Shown piece by piece: positions 1 through 13,045 of a stretch of 64,000 nucleotides of DNA. Positions within the stretch are counted from its first letter, which is position 1, and every line of letters starts with the position of its first letter. The notes beneath the pieces are model-generated. The model did no database searches. It was not told the origin of the DNA and worked only from the letters and a program-made list of their open reading frames with translations. The stretch spans positions 25,431,580 to 25,495,579 of the forward strand of contig CM046881.1 of assembly GCA_025667525.1 (NCBI GenBank). The letters are read 5' to 3'. A program made the translations under genes and the position numbers. This DNA is from Glebionis coronaria. Its lineage: Eukaryota > Streptophyta > Magnoliopsida > Asterales > Asteraceae.

Positions 1-450
1 GGAAAGAATTGTCATTTGCCTATCGAGTTAGAACACAAGGCTTATTGGGCCCTAAAGCATTGTAATGATGATATGGAGACCGCGGGAAAACACCGGAAAA
101 TGCAATTGAATGAATTAGATGAATTGAGGGATGTTGCTTATGAAAATTCATTGATTTATAAAGAGAAAACTAAAAAGTTGCATGATTCTAAAATTAAAAA
201 CCGGGTTTTTAACATTGGGGATCAAGTTTTGCTTTTTAATTCGAGACTAAAAATCTTTTCCAGTAAATTGAAATCCCGTTGGTCCGGTCCATTCACCGTT
301 ACTCAAGTGTTTCCATATGGGACCATCGAGCTAGCTCAAGATGATGGTCCTAACTTCAAGGTGAATGGACATAGGTTGAAGCACTACTTTGGCGGGGAAG
401 TTCCATCCTTGAACTACCTCGACCAAGTCACCTTCCCCAATGATAAATAG
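1..450 (+). CDS. Integrase C-terminal end of E polyprotein (partial)
   Basis: The frame is already open at base 1 and ends at TAG 448-450, giving 150 codons with no real start inside. It begins with the [16 protein letters not shown] segment that follows the integrase catalytic core in Athila elements. It then shows the [15 protein letters not shown] and [11 protein letters not shown] blocks and the [17 protein letters not shown] end. The family uses this C-terminal domain for DNA binding during insertion of element cDNA. It is nearly identical to the B copy at 41,005-41,439 and clearly related to the end of A's pol. No stop or frameshift is visible in this part; the condition of the rest of the gene cannot be judged. 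Confidence 0.9.
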   Translation, partial: GKNCHLPIELEHKAYWALKHCNDDMETAGKHRKMQLNELDELRDVAYENSLIYKEKTKKLHDSKIKNRVFNIGDQVLLFNSRLKIFSSKLKSRWSGPFTVTQVFPYGTIELAQDDGPNFKVNGHRLKHYFGGEVPSLNYLDQVTFPNDK

Positions 451-2282
451 TATTGAGGGGATCGAGTCGAGCTCATGACTCGGTAATCAAAAACGAGGTG
501 CCTCGTGGGGGAGTCCCATGCTTATCCTATGTACATATTATCACTTTCTAATGTAGCTTACGTGTGGGGATTTGTGCCCTTCCAACCTTTGTTCCGTGAT
601 TGTTTGTGAATTGTGGTTTTTAGATCATGATCTTCACGATTGGAGCATCTCGTGTTCGTTTTATGGGAGCACTTGATCGTTTGCTTTGAAAACTTTCTCA
701 ATCCATGATATATCCTCTTGATGTTCTAACCTTAGGTTATTAGCACACTTCATAAACGGCTATTACTTTATTGGTTACACCCTTTCCATGCTAGATTAGG
801 CATTCGACTACGTCTCTAGTATGGGGGTGTTGCACCCCTAGACTCGAAACATTGAGGAAATTGTTTAACTTTAGTATGGGGGGGGGGGGGTGAACAGATA
901 CTTGCCTTGCCAAACCTTCACGCTTTCCAAAGTTTATCTTTTTATTTATCATTTTTGTTGCAAAATAAGGCTAAAAATGGCCAAATTTTAAAATTTTTCT
1001 CATGTTTTATAAGTGTTTGAAGACACGAATGTAGATTTTCCGATGGCGAGAATAAGAGTAATTTTTGACTCGACCGTGCGTGTTGAGCACTTAGCTTTGA
1101 TTCCTTAACTACACATTAGGCTAAGTCTCTTAAATGAGGACGAGAAATGATAGAGTTAATTATAAGTTACAATGCTAAACGTAGAGTACTCGTATTCTTT
1201 CAAAAACTCATGTGTTCTCGTTGTTTGCTTATTCTCCTTTCGCTTGTAAATATTTTTTGCTTAATAAATATTGACTTAGCGGTTTAGTTAGGATTGTTGG
1301 GTTTCTAGTCTTTTCTAGTAGCTTCCGTGTAATTAAATTGGGAAGACATTAAGGTATCGCCAGCGTCACGATTTTGAAGTATTGGCACCCGAATAATCGA
1401 AAGCTTCACCCAATAATAAAATTTCAAGTGCTCGCCTAAATCTAGCAAACAATTTGAAGCCCCACAAGGCCGAAAAATCTATGCAAAAATTGAAAGTGAA
1501 TCAATCCTTAATCTTCGAAGCTTTAAAGATCCAAAATTCGCTTTAGCGTGAGGATATACGTCTTTGGCTAATAAAACCACCGATGAGGCGGATAATAAAA
1601 GGCAAGGCAAGACCAAAGTCATAATAAAAGCTTCATGGCGAAGTTGAATAAAAGATGGAGGTAAACCAAAGATAATAAGGCCCTTCCGTTAGGGGGCATA
1701 TAAAAGTCTTGGTAATAAGTCTCATGTTCAAAACCGTTATAAAACCGTGTTTATCGATTCTTCTTGTCAACTTAATTTTTTAACATTGTTGTCTATTAGG
1801 AGGGGTTATTGATTTGATGGTCTTAGTTACACCGTTAGGACTCTATTTTTAGACCTAAATCTCTATTATCGCATAAGTCAAACAATGTATCCTCGTGAAA
1901 CATTCAAGACAAAATAAAATATAAGAGATACAACTTAGGAATAATGGGAGGATAAGTACGTGATTAGGGCATATGAGTAGTGTTAGCATTACTAAGTTAT
2001 AATGACAATGATCTCGTTGCACGCTTGGCATGGAATTGGAGTGAAAATCGAGGACGATGAAATTATTTCTAACGAAGCATTCACGTGTTCTTATTCTATG
2101 AACCTAAACGTCCCATTTTGCGATGAAAATCATACATTATGTCTAAAACGCAAGTAGTAGTAATAGTAGTAGTGTAGCTAGTTTATCGTTTAAATAAAGT
2201 GAATAAAAATGAATTTTGGAGATGCTAAGATACTTTATTCTAGCATTGCGTGAGGACACGGCAATGGTTTAGTATGGGGGAG
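451..2282 (+). other. 3' noncoding region of E, pol stop to PPT
   Basis: No credible reading frame lies here, although some Athila elements carry an env-like gene at this place. Three structures are visible. A stem-loop lies just after the stop (CGTGGG 504-509 pairing with CCCATG 515-520). An imperfect ACATTG/CAATGT-type stem-loop lies at 849-864 (left arm ACATTG, right arm AATTGT), followed by TTTAGTATG and 13 consecutive G (878-890). Last is the true polypurine tract at 2,271-2,282. The same layout recurs in B (39,162-41,004, reversed) and A (28,538-30,480). Confidence 0.75.
2271..2282 (+). promoter_or_regulatory. Polypurine tract of E
   Basis: AGTATGGGGGAG lies directly before the LTR start TGATGAG. 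This is the expected plus-strand DNA priming site. The same bases precede the B 3' LTR on the minus strand (39,162-39,173). Confidence 0.85.
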
Positions 2283-3519
2283 TGATGAGACTGCTTTTAT
2301 ACATAGTCTCATCGTCCAAATCGGGCTTAAAATGCATAAAATATCATTAAAATACCCAAATATATGCTTGTGTTTGTTGCTTGTGTATTTTAGGTACGGA
2401 TATTGAGAAAATGACAAAAGATCACAAGAATCAGTAAAAAACGAACACGGGAAACGAAGCCGCACGATGAACCAAGCCCTAATGAAGAATTTTCCAAAGA
2501 AAACCCTTAAAGATTTGAATAATTTTGAAGAAGGGTCCTCCAACTTTGAAGAATTGACACTTTATACCCTTGTATCTTCATAATTACAAGTTTGGTCCCT
2601 AAAGTTTGTCAAAATTACAAAAAGGACCCTTAACTTTGAAGAATTGGCAAATTTAGTCCCTCAACAAAACTAAATTGTCAATATTGGTCCTCCAAGAAGT
2701 CAACAATCAAGTCAAACCTTGAAGAATGAAGAACATGCCAAAATCAGTCCTTCAAATATCATCAAATTGCATGTTTAGTCCTTGAAACAAGTTTAAAAAC
2801 TTGTTGTGCCAAAAATGCCAAGATGCCAAAGTTATTATCAAAGGGAATTGAAAGTTGTTGCTGTTTATTACAAAGTGAAAATAAAAGGAACTTTGGGGGG
2901 CCATTTCAGTCAAACATTCAAACTCACCCCAGCCTATCAACATTCCACATCACCCACCACCACCAATCACAAACTTCCACCTCACCTCCTTCAACCCACG
3001 TCACCTTCCACTCACCAGGTTTATTTAAATAAACCTGGTCAATTAGTCAAACCCTCCCCCTAACCTTCCCTCCAAACACTTAATTTAAAAAAAAATTTCC
3101 CCAAAACGGATTAAACTCATCTTAATCATCTACATAAACCCTAAACTTTCCCAGGCAAAATTGGATTAAAAACAAAGGGGTTTTGATTAATACTCTCCAG
3201 AATGATGATTAAGGTCACTCTCATCACAACCCACCTCCCAAAAACGTCACAATCTCACCCCATGTGACAAACCTATCTTCCCCTGCCCCACTTTTTTACA
3301 AGCAAACAAACTGAGCCAGTCCATCAACGAACCAAAGCATTCTACTTGTTCCCCAAGCACAAATGAAGGGTCCAAGATCATCTTTATACAACTGGCATCA
3401 CATGGAGCTGCTATTGACCAAGAATCAGTCAAAACTCAAGGGCATTTCTGGAATTCTTACTATTAGGGTTTTAGCTTGTATTATTTTATTCAGAGTACCT
3501 AGAATATTCTATCTTTTCC

Positions 3520-3527
3520 TATATAAG
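3520..3527 (+). promoter_or_regulatory. Candidate TATA box of E LTR
   Basis: TATATAAG sits about 1.24 kb into the LTR. The B LTR has TATATAAAG at the equivalent place (37,801-37,809, minus). The start of transcription would lie near 3,550, making the remaining 2.3 kb R/U5 leader. Confidence 0.65.
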
Positions 3528-4698
3528 GAGGATGCGAGTTGTGCATGCCCCTTGTTCCTGATTTTTTTCTTAGGTCACAACTTGTAAATCCCATTTTTAT
3601 TTATGAATGAAAATTGGTTGAGATTTGTTGATGAAAAGAATCCAGGATCCATTTACTTTCTGCTGTTTGATTGAGTCCCATTCATTGTTTGTTTAATTTT
3701 TAAGTTTTCAAAAATTCAGTTTTGTTTGCAAGTTTCTGAAAATTTGATTTTTGGTGAATTCTTGTTTCCAAAGTTTGTTTTTTAGTTGGTAAGTAATTTC
3801 TTTAAGTGTTTTTGAAAGGAAAATAAGTTGGAAAGATTTCTGAAGAAGGTTTTAAAAGGTTTCAAAAAAATCAGATATTGCATTTGGTGCTTGTTCTTCA
3901 TTCTTTCTTAGCAGGTTTCATTGGAGCTCTTGTTTTGTCCAAGGTTCTACTCAGGTCCGGACCTGATTAGAGATGGCTAGCAGCCATTGTTGGGCCTGGA
4001 TGTAGGTCCAACAAGGTAAATCCTTGTTCTCATTTTTCATGTTTCAGAAATTTTTGATTGGGTATGATTTTTGTGCAAGTTGCTTATATGTTTGTTATAT
4101 GGTTTCATTCTACTGATTAGAGGTCATTTTGCATGTTTAATGTGATATAGATCAGTTTTTTGTAGATTTGAACTGTTTTTCTTTGTTAAAATTCAATTCA
4201 GAAAGTTAAAGGGGTGTTTGGATTATGTATTTAACTAGGATTGGTGATAAGCATTTGGGTTATAATCTGGTCTAACACACTTCTTTGGTAATGGTTATGT
4301 GATATATGCACTAAGTTTTCAGTTTGGGTGAGTTTTAAAGCAAGTTGCATGTCTAACAATTGGATAATATAGCTAAAATCAGTAAGCCTTTGTTGTGTCT
4401 GATTTTGTGTGAATTTGTGCCATCAAGTTTGATAATTTGTTAGATACTAGGTTTAAGAAGGGATTGATATTGCTTATTTGTCATGTGGTTGAGTATTGTG
4501 CAAGTTATAAGCCATTGAATCTCATTTTTGTGCATGTAACTTGGTCAATTGTTCATCAGATACCCCATAGGCTTAATCAGAAACTTTGTGTGATCTTTGT
4601 GTGAATTTTTGTGAAGTAACCTGCTTGTTTTTGTGTTCCATTTGACTCCTTATACTCAACTGAGTATAAGGGTGCCTTTTTGTCCAAAATAAGCACTA

Positions 4699-4772
4699 GC
4701 AATAAGCTTTCCTAAGCTTATTGCTCAACTGAACAAAAATTAACACTACCAGTGGGAACTCCTTTCCCACTG
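4699..4772 (+). other. Pair of leader hairpins in E LTR
   Basis: Hairpin 1: GCAATAAGCTT (4,699-4,709) pairs with AAGCTTATTGC (4,714-4,724) across a 4-base loop. Hairpin 2: CAGTGGGAA (4,750-4,758) pairs with TTCCCACTG (4,764-4,772). The B LTR carries the second hairpin with CAGTGGAAA/TTTCCACTG, a compensating pair change. Both lie about 1.2 kb downstream of the TATA box, in the presumed RNA leader. Confidence 0.6.
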
Positions 4773-5854
4773 CTAGTTCACTTGTTTCCACTGCTTAGCA
4801 AACAGACAAAAGTCTGTCACATGTTACTTTCAGAAATATTGGTTTTTTGTCTTTAGTGCCCTAAAATTAGAATTAGGACTTGAAACCACTTTTGTTATTT
4901 TTCTAATTTAATTTTTGATTTTTCTGATTAACTAGATTTTTATTTACTGGTCATTTTATATTTTTTTAGATTAATTAGTTTTTCTAATTAACTTTTAAGT
5001 TTCTGTTTTTGTCTTTTAGTGACAAAAATACATATTTTTCTGTTTTATAATTTTTCCTAGACTTAGAATAATATTTTAAGATTTTTGGTCAAAAAAGTTT
5101 TTACTGTTCATCTTTTGATTATTTTTTAGAATTAATTTAAGTTAATTAGGGTTTACTATTAAACTGTTTTTGTCTTTTAGTGGTAAATTTAATATTTTTC
5201 AAACTTTTTCAATTTTCTACTGTTCATTAGAGTAAAATAGGATTTTTAAAATTGGTAAATTATTTTTAGCATTATTTTATTATTTTTTATAATTATTTTA
5301 GTTTTAAAATAGTTTTTAGTGATTTAAAAATAAAAAAATAGTTTTTAAAAATTAGGAAAAATACTTTTTAGTCTTTAGATAATATAAGTAAGTTATTGTT
5401 CAATAAAATAATATTTTGGACATTTTGATTAATTATATTTAATTTTAGGGCTTTAATTAGCATTTAAAATTGAATATTTAATTAATAAAAGGTTTGAAAA
5501 TATTTTTATTGGATTTTTATCCTTATTTATATTATTTTAGACTTAGTTTTAGCTTTTAATTAATTTTTAGGTTTAAAATTTTTAATTTTGTAGTTTTTTT
5601 TACGATTTTACGTGTACGCCTTTTCGTCTTAGCTCGATCCATCTTCGTAACCGTCTTCCTTTTCTAATCTCATTTCTTTCTTTCTTTTTCAATCATATAA
5701 TCACAAATTAAAATCATCTCTTAACAAAACGCACTAGCCTCCTCGAGAACGAACTCACTTTTAGGGTCATTCACACACGGTTTTCCTAAAACCGTCGTGC
5801 CTACTTCCCCTATTTTACCTTCCTTTTCCTAAAGGGGTAATTTTACAACTATCA

Positions 5855-7530
5855 ACGGTCGGACCCGTCTAATGTAAACTTTTTAAAAGTCATATACTGA
5901 TATATAAGTACCTAATACAAGTAAAAACCTATAAAACCCGAACTATATAACATATGGACATTAACGGGCTAAGTTAGCATTATTTGACTAATAATCCAAC
6001 TAAATGGGCTAAACACTTATAAATTTACTTATTGGGCTTAACCCACTTGGGCCCAACATGTAAAGTATAATAATGATATTAAAAGTATAATTGGGCTAAT
6101 GAAAAGTATTGGGCTTGTAATAGGCTTATTGGGCCTAAAACATGTAAATAAGTAAAACTAGTAAACTAGTATAAAAGTTACCAATACATAACACTAAAAT
6201 GAGTGAATGAGAATGTATAAACCCACTTGATCATCATCATATATAGAAAATCATCATATGTATACATAATTTTTATTTTTATAAAGTCATTGGACAAGAG
6301 TCTAAGACGAGTGTTATTTGTCTAGGTTTTCGTGATTGAAGCACGTACCGTACATCCGAATTGCCGATAACCCGCTTTCCCACATCAACGTGAGTTCATA
6401 GCCTCACACTCTTTTAAATATTTTTATGAAATGTTTTATAAACCCGCGAGGGAGATAACATGTTAGTTTTTATGAAATAGGACACTAGTTGTCCCGATTG
6501 TCTGTTTATTGTTTTGGACCCGAATGATTGTATGACCCGATGAATGATTAAATGACCCGATAGATGAAATGAAATGGGTTATTAAAGTTAGGTTATGTCA
6601 CTAAAAGTCCCATTAGCATGAATTTTGAACTACCGGGATTTGGTAGACGCTTATGCATATAATAGTACTATTTGGGGACGATCACCCCAGTTCGTGCCTT
6701 GACGGTTGATCCCCATCGTGCCACATTGATTGGTAAGCGAATTTATGTATGAGAAGATTTCTATAAGCGTGATTATTGTGACGACACGCTGTTTTAGATG
6801 GGCAAATGATTGTCGGGTTAGCTACCCGTTGTTTGTTGTAGTAAGGTAACAATGTCATGCGGCTTATAATATTCCAAATAACGAAATACTATTATACGCA
6901 CTAAATTACGATATATTGAATGACTAGCAATACGTGGTCTTACTATTGATATTATGTTCGTGTTTTGGTTTTTCATAACCATATTCATATAGCGGTTTTT
7001 CATTAACTCTATACAACGTTATAAAACGTATTGTATGAAATTTTTTACGACATTGGTTCGTATAATGGTTTTGAAGGCAACAACCTATATTATGATTTTG
7101 ACAAGGATTTGTGTAAAATGTTTTTGGCCTATTTTATGGCCTACTACAGGGATTTGTACAAAATGATTTTCGGTAATAATTATATACCGATGATATATTA
7201 ATGGTTTTATTAAACTCTATGAATTCACTCGGCGTTTTCGCTGACCTTTTCTTTTAACATGTTTTATCTCAGGTACTTGAAGGTAATTCTCGGGAAGACA
7301 ACAAGAATTCATGGCCCACACTTAAATAATAATTTCCGTTCAAATGTTTTGTAAAATTGTATGAAATACTATGACTTGGGACCTATGTAAATTTGATATT
7401 TATGAATGGAAATGATTTATTGTTAAACGACGCGATGTTTAAGCGTTCTCTATGATGTGAGTAATGTGCTATCCCGTAACACCAACGAGTCTTCCGCTGT
7501 ATTGAATTGTGTAAATTTGGGGGTGTTACA
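5855..7530 (+). repeat. Right part of F 5' LTR
   Basis: It begins at E's insertion point and ends GGGTGTTACA at 7,530, the mirror of the TGTTACA start of the 3' LTR at 13,046. The stretch 5,855 to about 7,000 aligns with 14,834-15,986 with roughly 33 differences in 1.15 kb. The last 530 bp have no partner in the window because A interrupts the other copy. No gene is seen in it. Confidence 0.85.
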
Positions 7531-7533
7531 GTT

Positions 7534-7545
7534 TGGTACCAGAGC
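7534..7545 (+). promoter_or_regulatory. Primer-binding site of F (tRNA-Met type)
   Basis: TGGTACCAGAGC lies 3 bases after the LTR end. It differs at one base from the usual TGGTATCAGAGC complement of initiator tRNA-Met, the common primer of Tekay/Del elements. It is the priming site for minus-strand DNA synthesis. Confidence 0.75.
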
Positions 7546-7708
7546 TCTCGTTATAGAGAACGAAAGATTTTTAAAACCAAGGTTTTGAATAAAACATTTC
7601 AAAATCTTTTAACTATAAACATTTTTCTCAAAATGTCTAAAAATCTTTTGACTATAACGGTCCCGAAGAATTCCCGAGTTACCGACAAGGCCAGACTGAG
7701 AAGTGTTA

Positions 7709-10293
<2,585 letters not shown>

Positions 10294-10790
10294 TTACCTA
10301 GACTTTTGCCATTAAGGCAAGTTGAAATTGGTATTGATTATATTCCCGGTGCTGCACCTGTGGCTTGTGCACTGTACGTCAGCACCATCTAAATTAAAAG
10401 AATTACCGTACAACTGAGAGAGTTGTCGGAGAAAGCTTTTATTCTACCAAGCTCGTCATCATGAAGAGCTATGGTGTTATTATTTCTTATATTTATTGAT
10501 TACCGTGAACTAGGTAAATTGACGATTAAAAATCTATATCCACTACCGAAGATGATAGATTTGTTCGATCATTTACAAGGTTCTAGCGTATATTCAAGAT
10601 TTGATCCACGGCATGGTTTTCATCAACTTCGCGTCCGCGAAAAAGATTATCTATTCCAATCACTACATCCAGAACTTGTAATAAACATTATAAGTTTCAC
10701 GTGATGACGTTTTGATTGACTAATACACATGTAGCATTCATAAGTTGGGTAAATCACGTGTGTAGGCTGTAAATTGATAAATTCATGCTT
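10294..10790 (+). pseudogene. Relic reverse transcriptase of F
   Basis: The translation at 10,294-10,380 gives the chromovirus RT entry (ELPRLLPLRQVEIGIDYIPG, then AAPVA). At 10,498-10,640 it gives [18 protein letters not shown], then [15 protein letters not shown] and HQLRVREKD. After frame breaks, a LTN...AFI...VNHVCRL remnant at about 10,714-10,780 corresponds to the GLTNAP part of family members. The YVDD catalytic motif is not recoverable. The order and spacing match Tekay/Del RT, so this is a dead polymerase. Confidence 0.8.
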
Positions 10791-11540
10791 GCGATCATTA
10801 AGGACCATCTATTTGTTTATAAGAATAAGAATGAGTTAATAATTAGTTATAGACTGCCCTAAATTGGCCGAACAATGAAAACTTGTACCTTGAGTATTTA
10901 ACATGTGATTAAAGACTTAGTCCTTTACATTAATTAACCGTGTGATTAATAAGATAATGGAATCTATATTGACTCTTCAAAAATTAAGAGCCCTTTTAAG
11001 ACTTTGGGTTTAACCAAAAAGAAAGTGGAAATATGTTTTGACAAATAATTTATCAAAGGATTTTTAAGAAATTATTCCCTTATACACAAATCATTTAACT
11101 AAACTCCTGTTTAGGGGTAAATGTTTGTGTATACCTCAAGACAACCTAAGAGGGATTGAGGAAACCGTTAAACCATGACTTAAAATTGGAAACGACAATT
11201 TTTGCTTTTCAACTAAGAAAATTTTGACCAAAGTATAACCAAAGATTTTTTCGAACATTTACGAATCTTATTAAATATTTTCGATAAATCAACAAAAATT
11301 TTGTTAATTAAATTCAAATTTATTTTGAACATTTTATATAATTGGTCGAACTAAGAAATTTAAAATTTTTACGTTTACATTTTATAAAAATTGAAAAATT
11401 TATTATTTAATTACTTGTAATATTTATCGACGCTTTAAACGTCAGATTAAGAAAAAATGATTAAAATAATAGTTGAAACGAAACTAAAACTTAGAAAATA
11501 TGAAGAAAGAATTTCTGAGTGAATTGTGGACATGATAATT
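10791..11540 (+). other. Unrecognisable AT-rich stretch of F pol
   Basis: By position this should cover the rest of RT and most of RNase H. The sequence is very AT-rich with stops in every frame. A TTTAGGGGTAAATG string at 11,111-11,124 repeats the string at the true polypurine tract (13,031-13,044). Nothing else identifiable is seen. Confidence 0.45.
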
Positions 11541-11549
11541 ATATCATCA

Positions 11550-11790
11550 GGAGAAGTGAATGTAGATACTGACACATTATGTAGAAAAGATAAAGAACCA
11601 ATTAGGACATGTTCCTTAGTACTGACGGTGCAAATAAATTGCCGAGCAATTTAAAATATAGTCGATGCTTGTAAAAAGGATAATATAGATAATAAAAGGG
11701 GTTCGCGGCTAATGTGAACCATTAGAATTGAGAAGCCGATGGCGTTAAATGTATAAAAGGCCACTTGTGGTTGCCTAAATATGGAGGATT
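11550..11790 (+). pseudogene. Relic RNase H end / pol linker of F
   Basis: Reading from about 11,559 gives N-V-D-T-D-T-L-C-R-K-D-K-E-P. This corresponds to the ADALSRK motif that ends RNase H in chromoviruses. It is followed by a remnant of the linker leading to integrase. Several stops interrupt it. The assignment rests on this motif and on pol order. Confidence 0.6.
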
Positions 11791-11939
11791 TTGAGATTTA
11801 GTCATGTTTAAATCTCGTAAGTATATGTATTCTATTCTTGTCATTTCTGATTAAAAGTATCTTTGTCTAAAGAAGTTGTACTGATGGAAAATTATGAAGG
11901 CATACATCGCCTCATACATTAGTAAACGTCTAACTAGAT

Positions 11940-12980
11940 TCGATTTGGGTCATCGTCGACAGACTGACCAAATCTACTAGTATCATTCCCGTTAATGATA
12001 ATGCTAGATTCTTGATGAAGAAATTGACTCTTTTGTATTTAAAGGAGTTATGTAAACATAGTGTGCCTGTATCGAACATATTTATCAAGATCCTCGTTTC
12101 GCATCGAATTTCTAGAGATTTGCTCAGAAGTCATTGCGAACGAACCTTGATGAGAGTACTGTTTACCATCCCAATCAAAGGGACGAGGTAAAGTAACGAT
12201 ACAAAATGCTAGAAGCGCTGTTTTATGCTTGAATGATTGACCTTTGGTAATAAACCGTAAAATCTCTTTCCTTTGTAGAGATTATCATTGATAATTATCG
12301 TGTTAGGATCGAGATCGGATCTTGTAAGGATCTAAATATTAGAGAATCTGTAAGCAGGAGTTGGGATGAAGACACCCGACATACACCCATTGTGAGTTGG
12401 ACATGTCTTTTAGGTTTAAGGTTTCCTATGATGGCAAATCTAACCTTACAAAATACCCAACCCGCGAGACCTGAAATGATTATTGAAATTAAGATCTGAT
12501 TATTGACTGCCAGTAGTGGGCAGGAGGTTATGTGAATATGAAGTGTAGATCTTGAAGTGTCGGATGGGTAGCGAAGTGATGCCAAAAATTTTAACCATGG
12601 AGAAGTAAATTGATGATCTTAAGGATCATGGGAAATAAGTCCCCGTTGTATGGGACCATTGAGATGATGTAAAAGACTTGTTTGAAAGGCATATAAGCTG
12701 GATCTACCCTAGGACTTCAAGAGCTGCGTAAATTATGTTTCATATATCGAACTTGATAAAATGTCTATCAAGTGAGAATCTGATCACTTCTTGATGAAGT
12801 TTAGATCGGCGAAAAGTTGCAATCATCAAAAACCCGTGAACATCATGGATAGAAAAAGTAAGTCAACATTAAGCCTGATCTTATTCCTGTAGTTATGTTT
12901 GATGAAACTCGCGTATTGTAATGAATTACACTTGTGAGAAAAGACCGAATGTGGAGGAAATACCCACATGGCTTTAACTC
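11940..12980 (+). pseudogene. Relic integrase of F
   Basis: At 11,950-12,190 the frame reads IVDRLTKST, IIPVND and LYLKELCKHSVPVS, matching the chromovirus integrase core around its first catalytic Asp. Weaker matches follow, including a TLEDMLRA-like string near 12,205. Near 12,890-12,985 there is a broken FDETRVL ... YTCEKRPNVEE ... TWL string that resembles the conserved polyprotein end. Many stops and frame changes occur and the remaining DDE residues cannot be placed. Confidence 0.65.
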
Positions 12981-13033
12981 TATAAGAAGAGAGTAGTAAG
13001 ATAAATTGATCTTTGAGGACAAAGATCTTGTTT

Positions 13034-13045
13034 AGGGGTAAATGC
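13034..13045 (+). promoter_or_regulatory. Polypurine tract of F
   Basis: AGGGGTAAATGC directly precedes the LTR start TGTTACAATCC. It is the plus-strand priming site. Confidence 0.65.

Larger units (their letters stand above)
1..5854 (+). mobile_element. Athila-type Ty3/gypsy element E (3' part only)
   Basis: This is the 3' portion of an LTR retrotransposon whose 5' part lies left of the window. It runs from the integrase C-terminus through a 1.8-kb noncoding region and a polypurine tract into a complete 3' LTR ending TATCA at 5,854. The next bases, ACGGT (5,855-5,859), match the uninterrupted site at 14,834-14,838 in the other LTR of element F, so E sits inside F's 5' LTR. The protein and noncoding parts are close to element B on the minus strand, so E and B belong to one family. 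The Athila assignment rests on the style of the B and A polymerases and on B's tRNA-Asp-type primer site. Confidence 0.9.
2283..5854 (+). repeat. 3' LTR of E (3,572 bp)
   Basis: It starts TGATGAGACTGC after the polypurine tract and ends ACAACTATCA. The terminal inverted bases (TGATG / near CATCA) match the B LTR, which starts TGATGAG and ends CTACATCA. The first 120 and last 250 bases align by eye with the B LTR, while the middle has drifted. A TATA box lies at 3,520 and two hairpins at 4,699-4,772. Short ORFs inside are not conserved in B and I do not call them genes. Confidence 0.9.

Noticed and set aside
2752..3587. Several short overlapping frames in the E LTR
   Set aside because: They lie on both strands, are not shared with the B LTR and lack motifs; chance frames.
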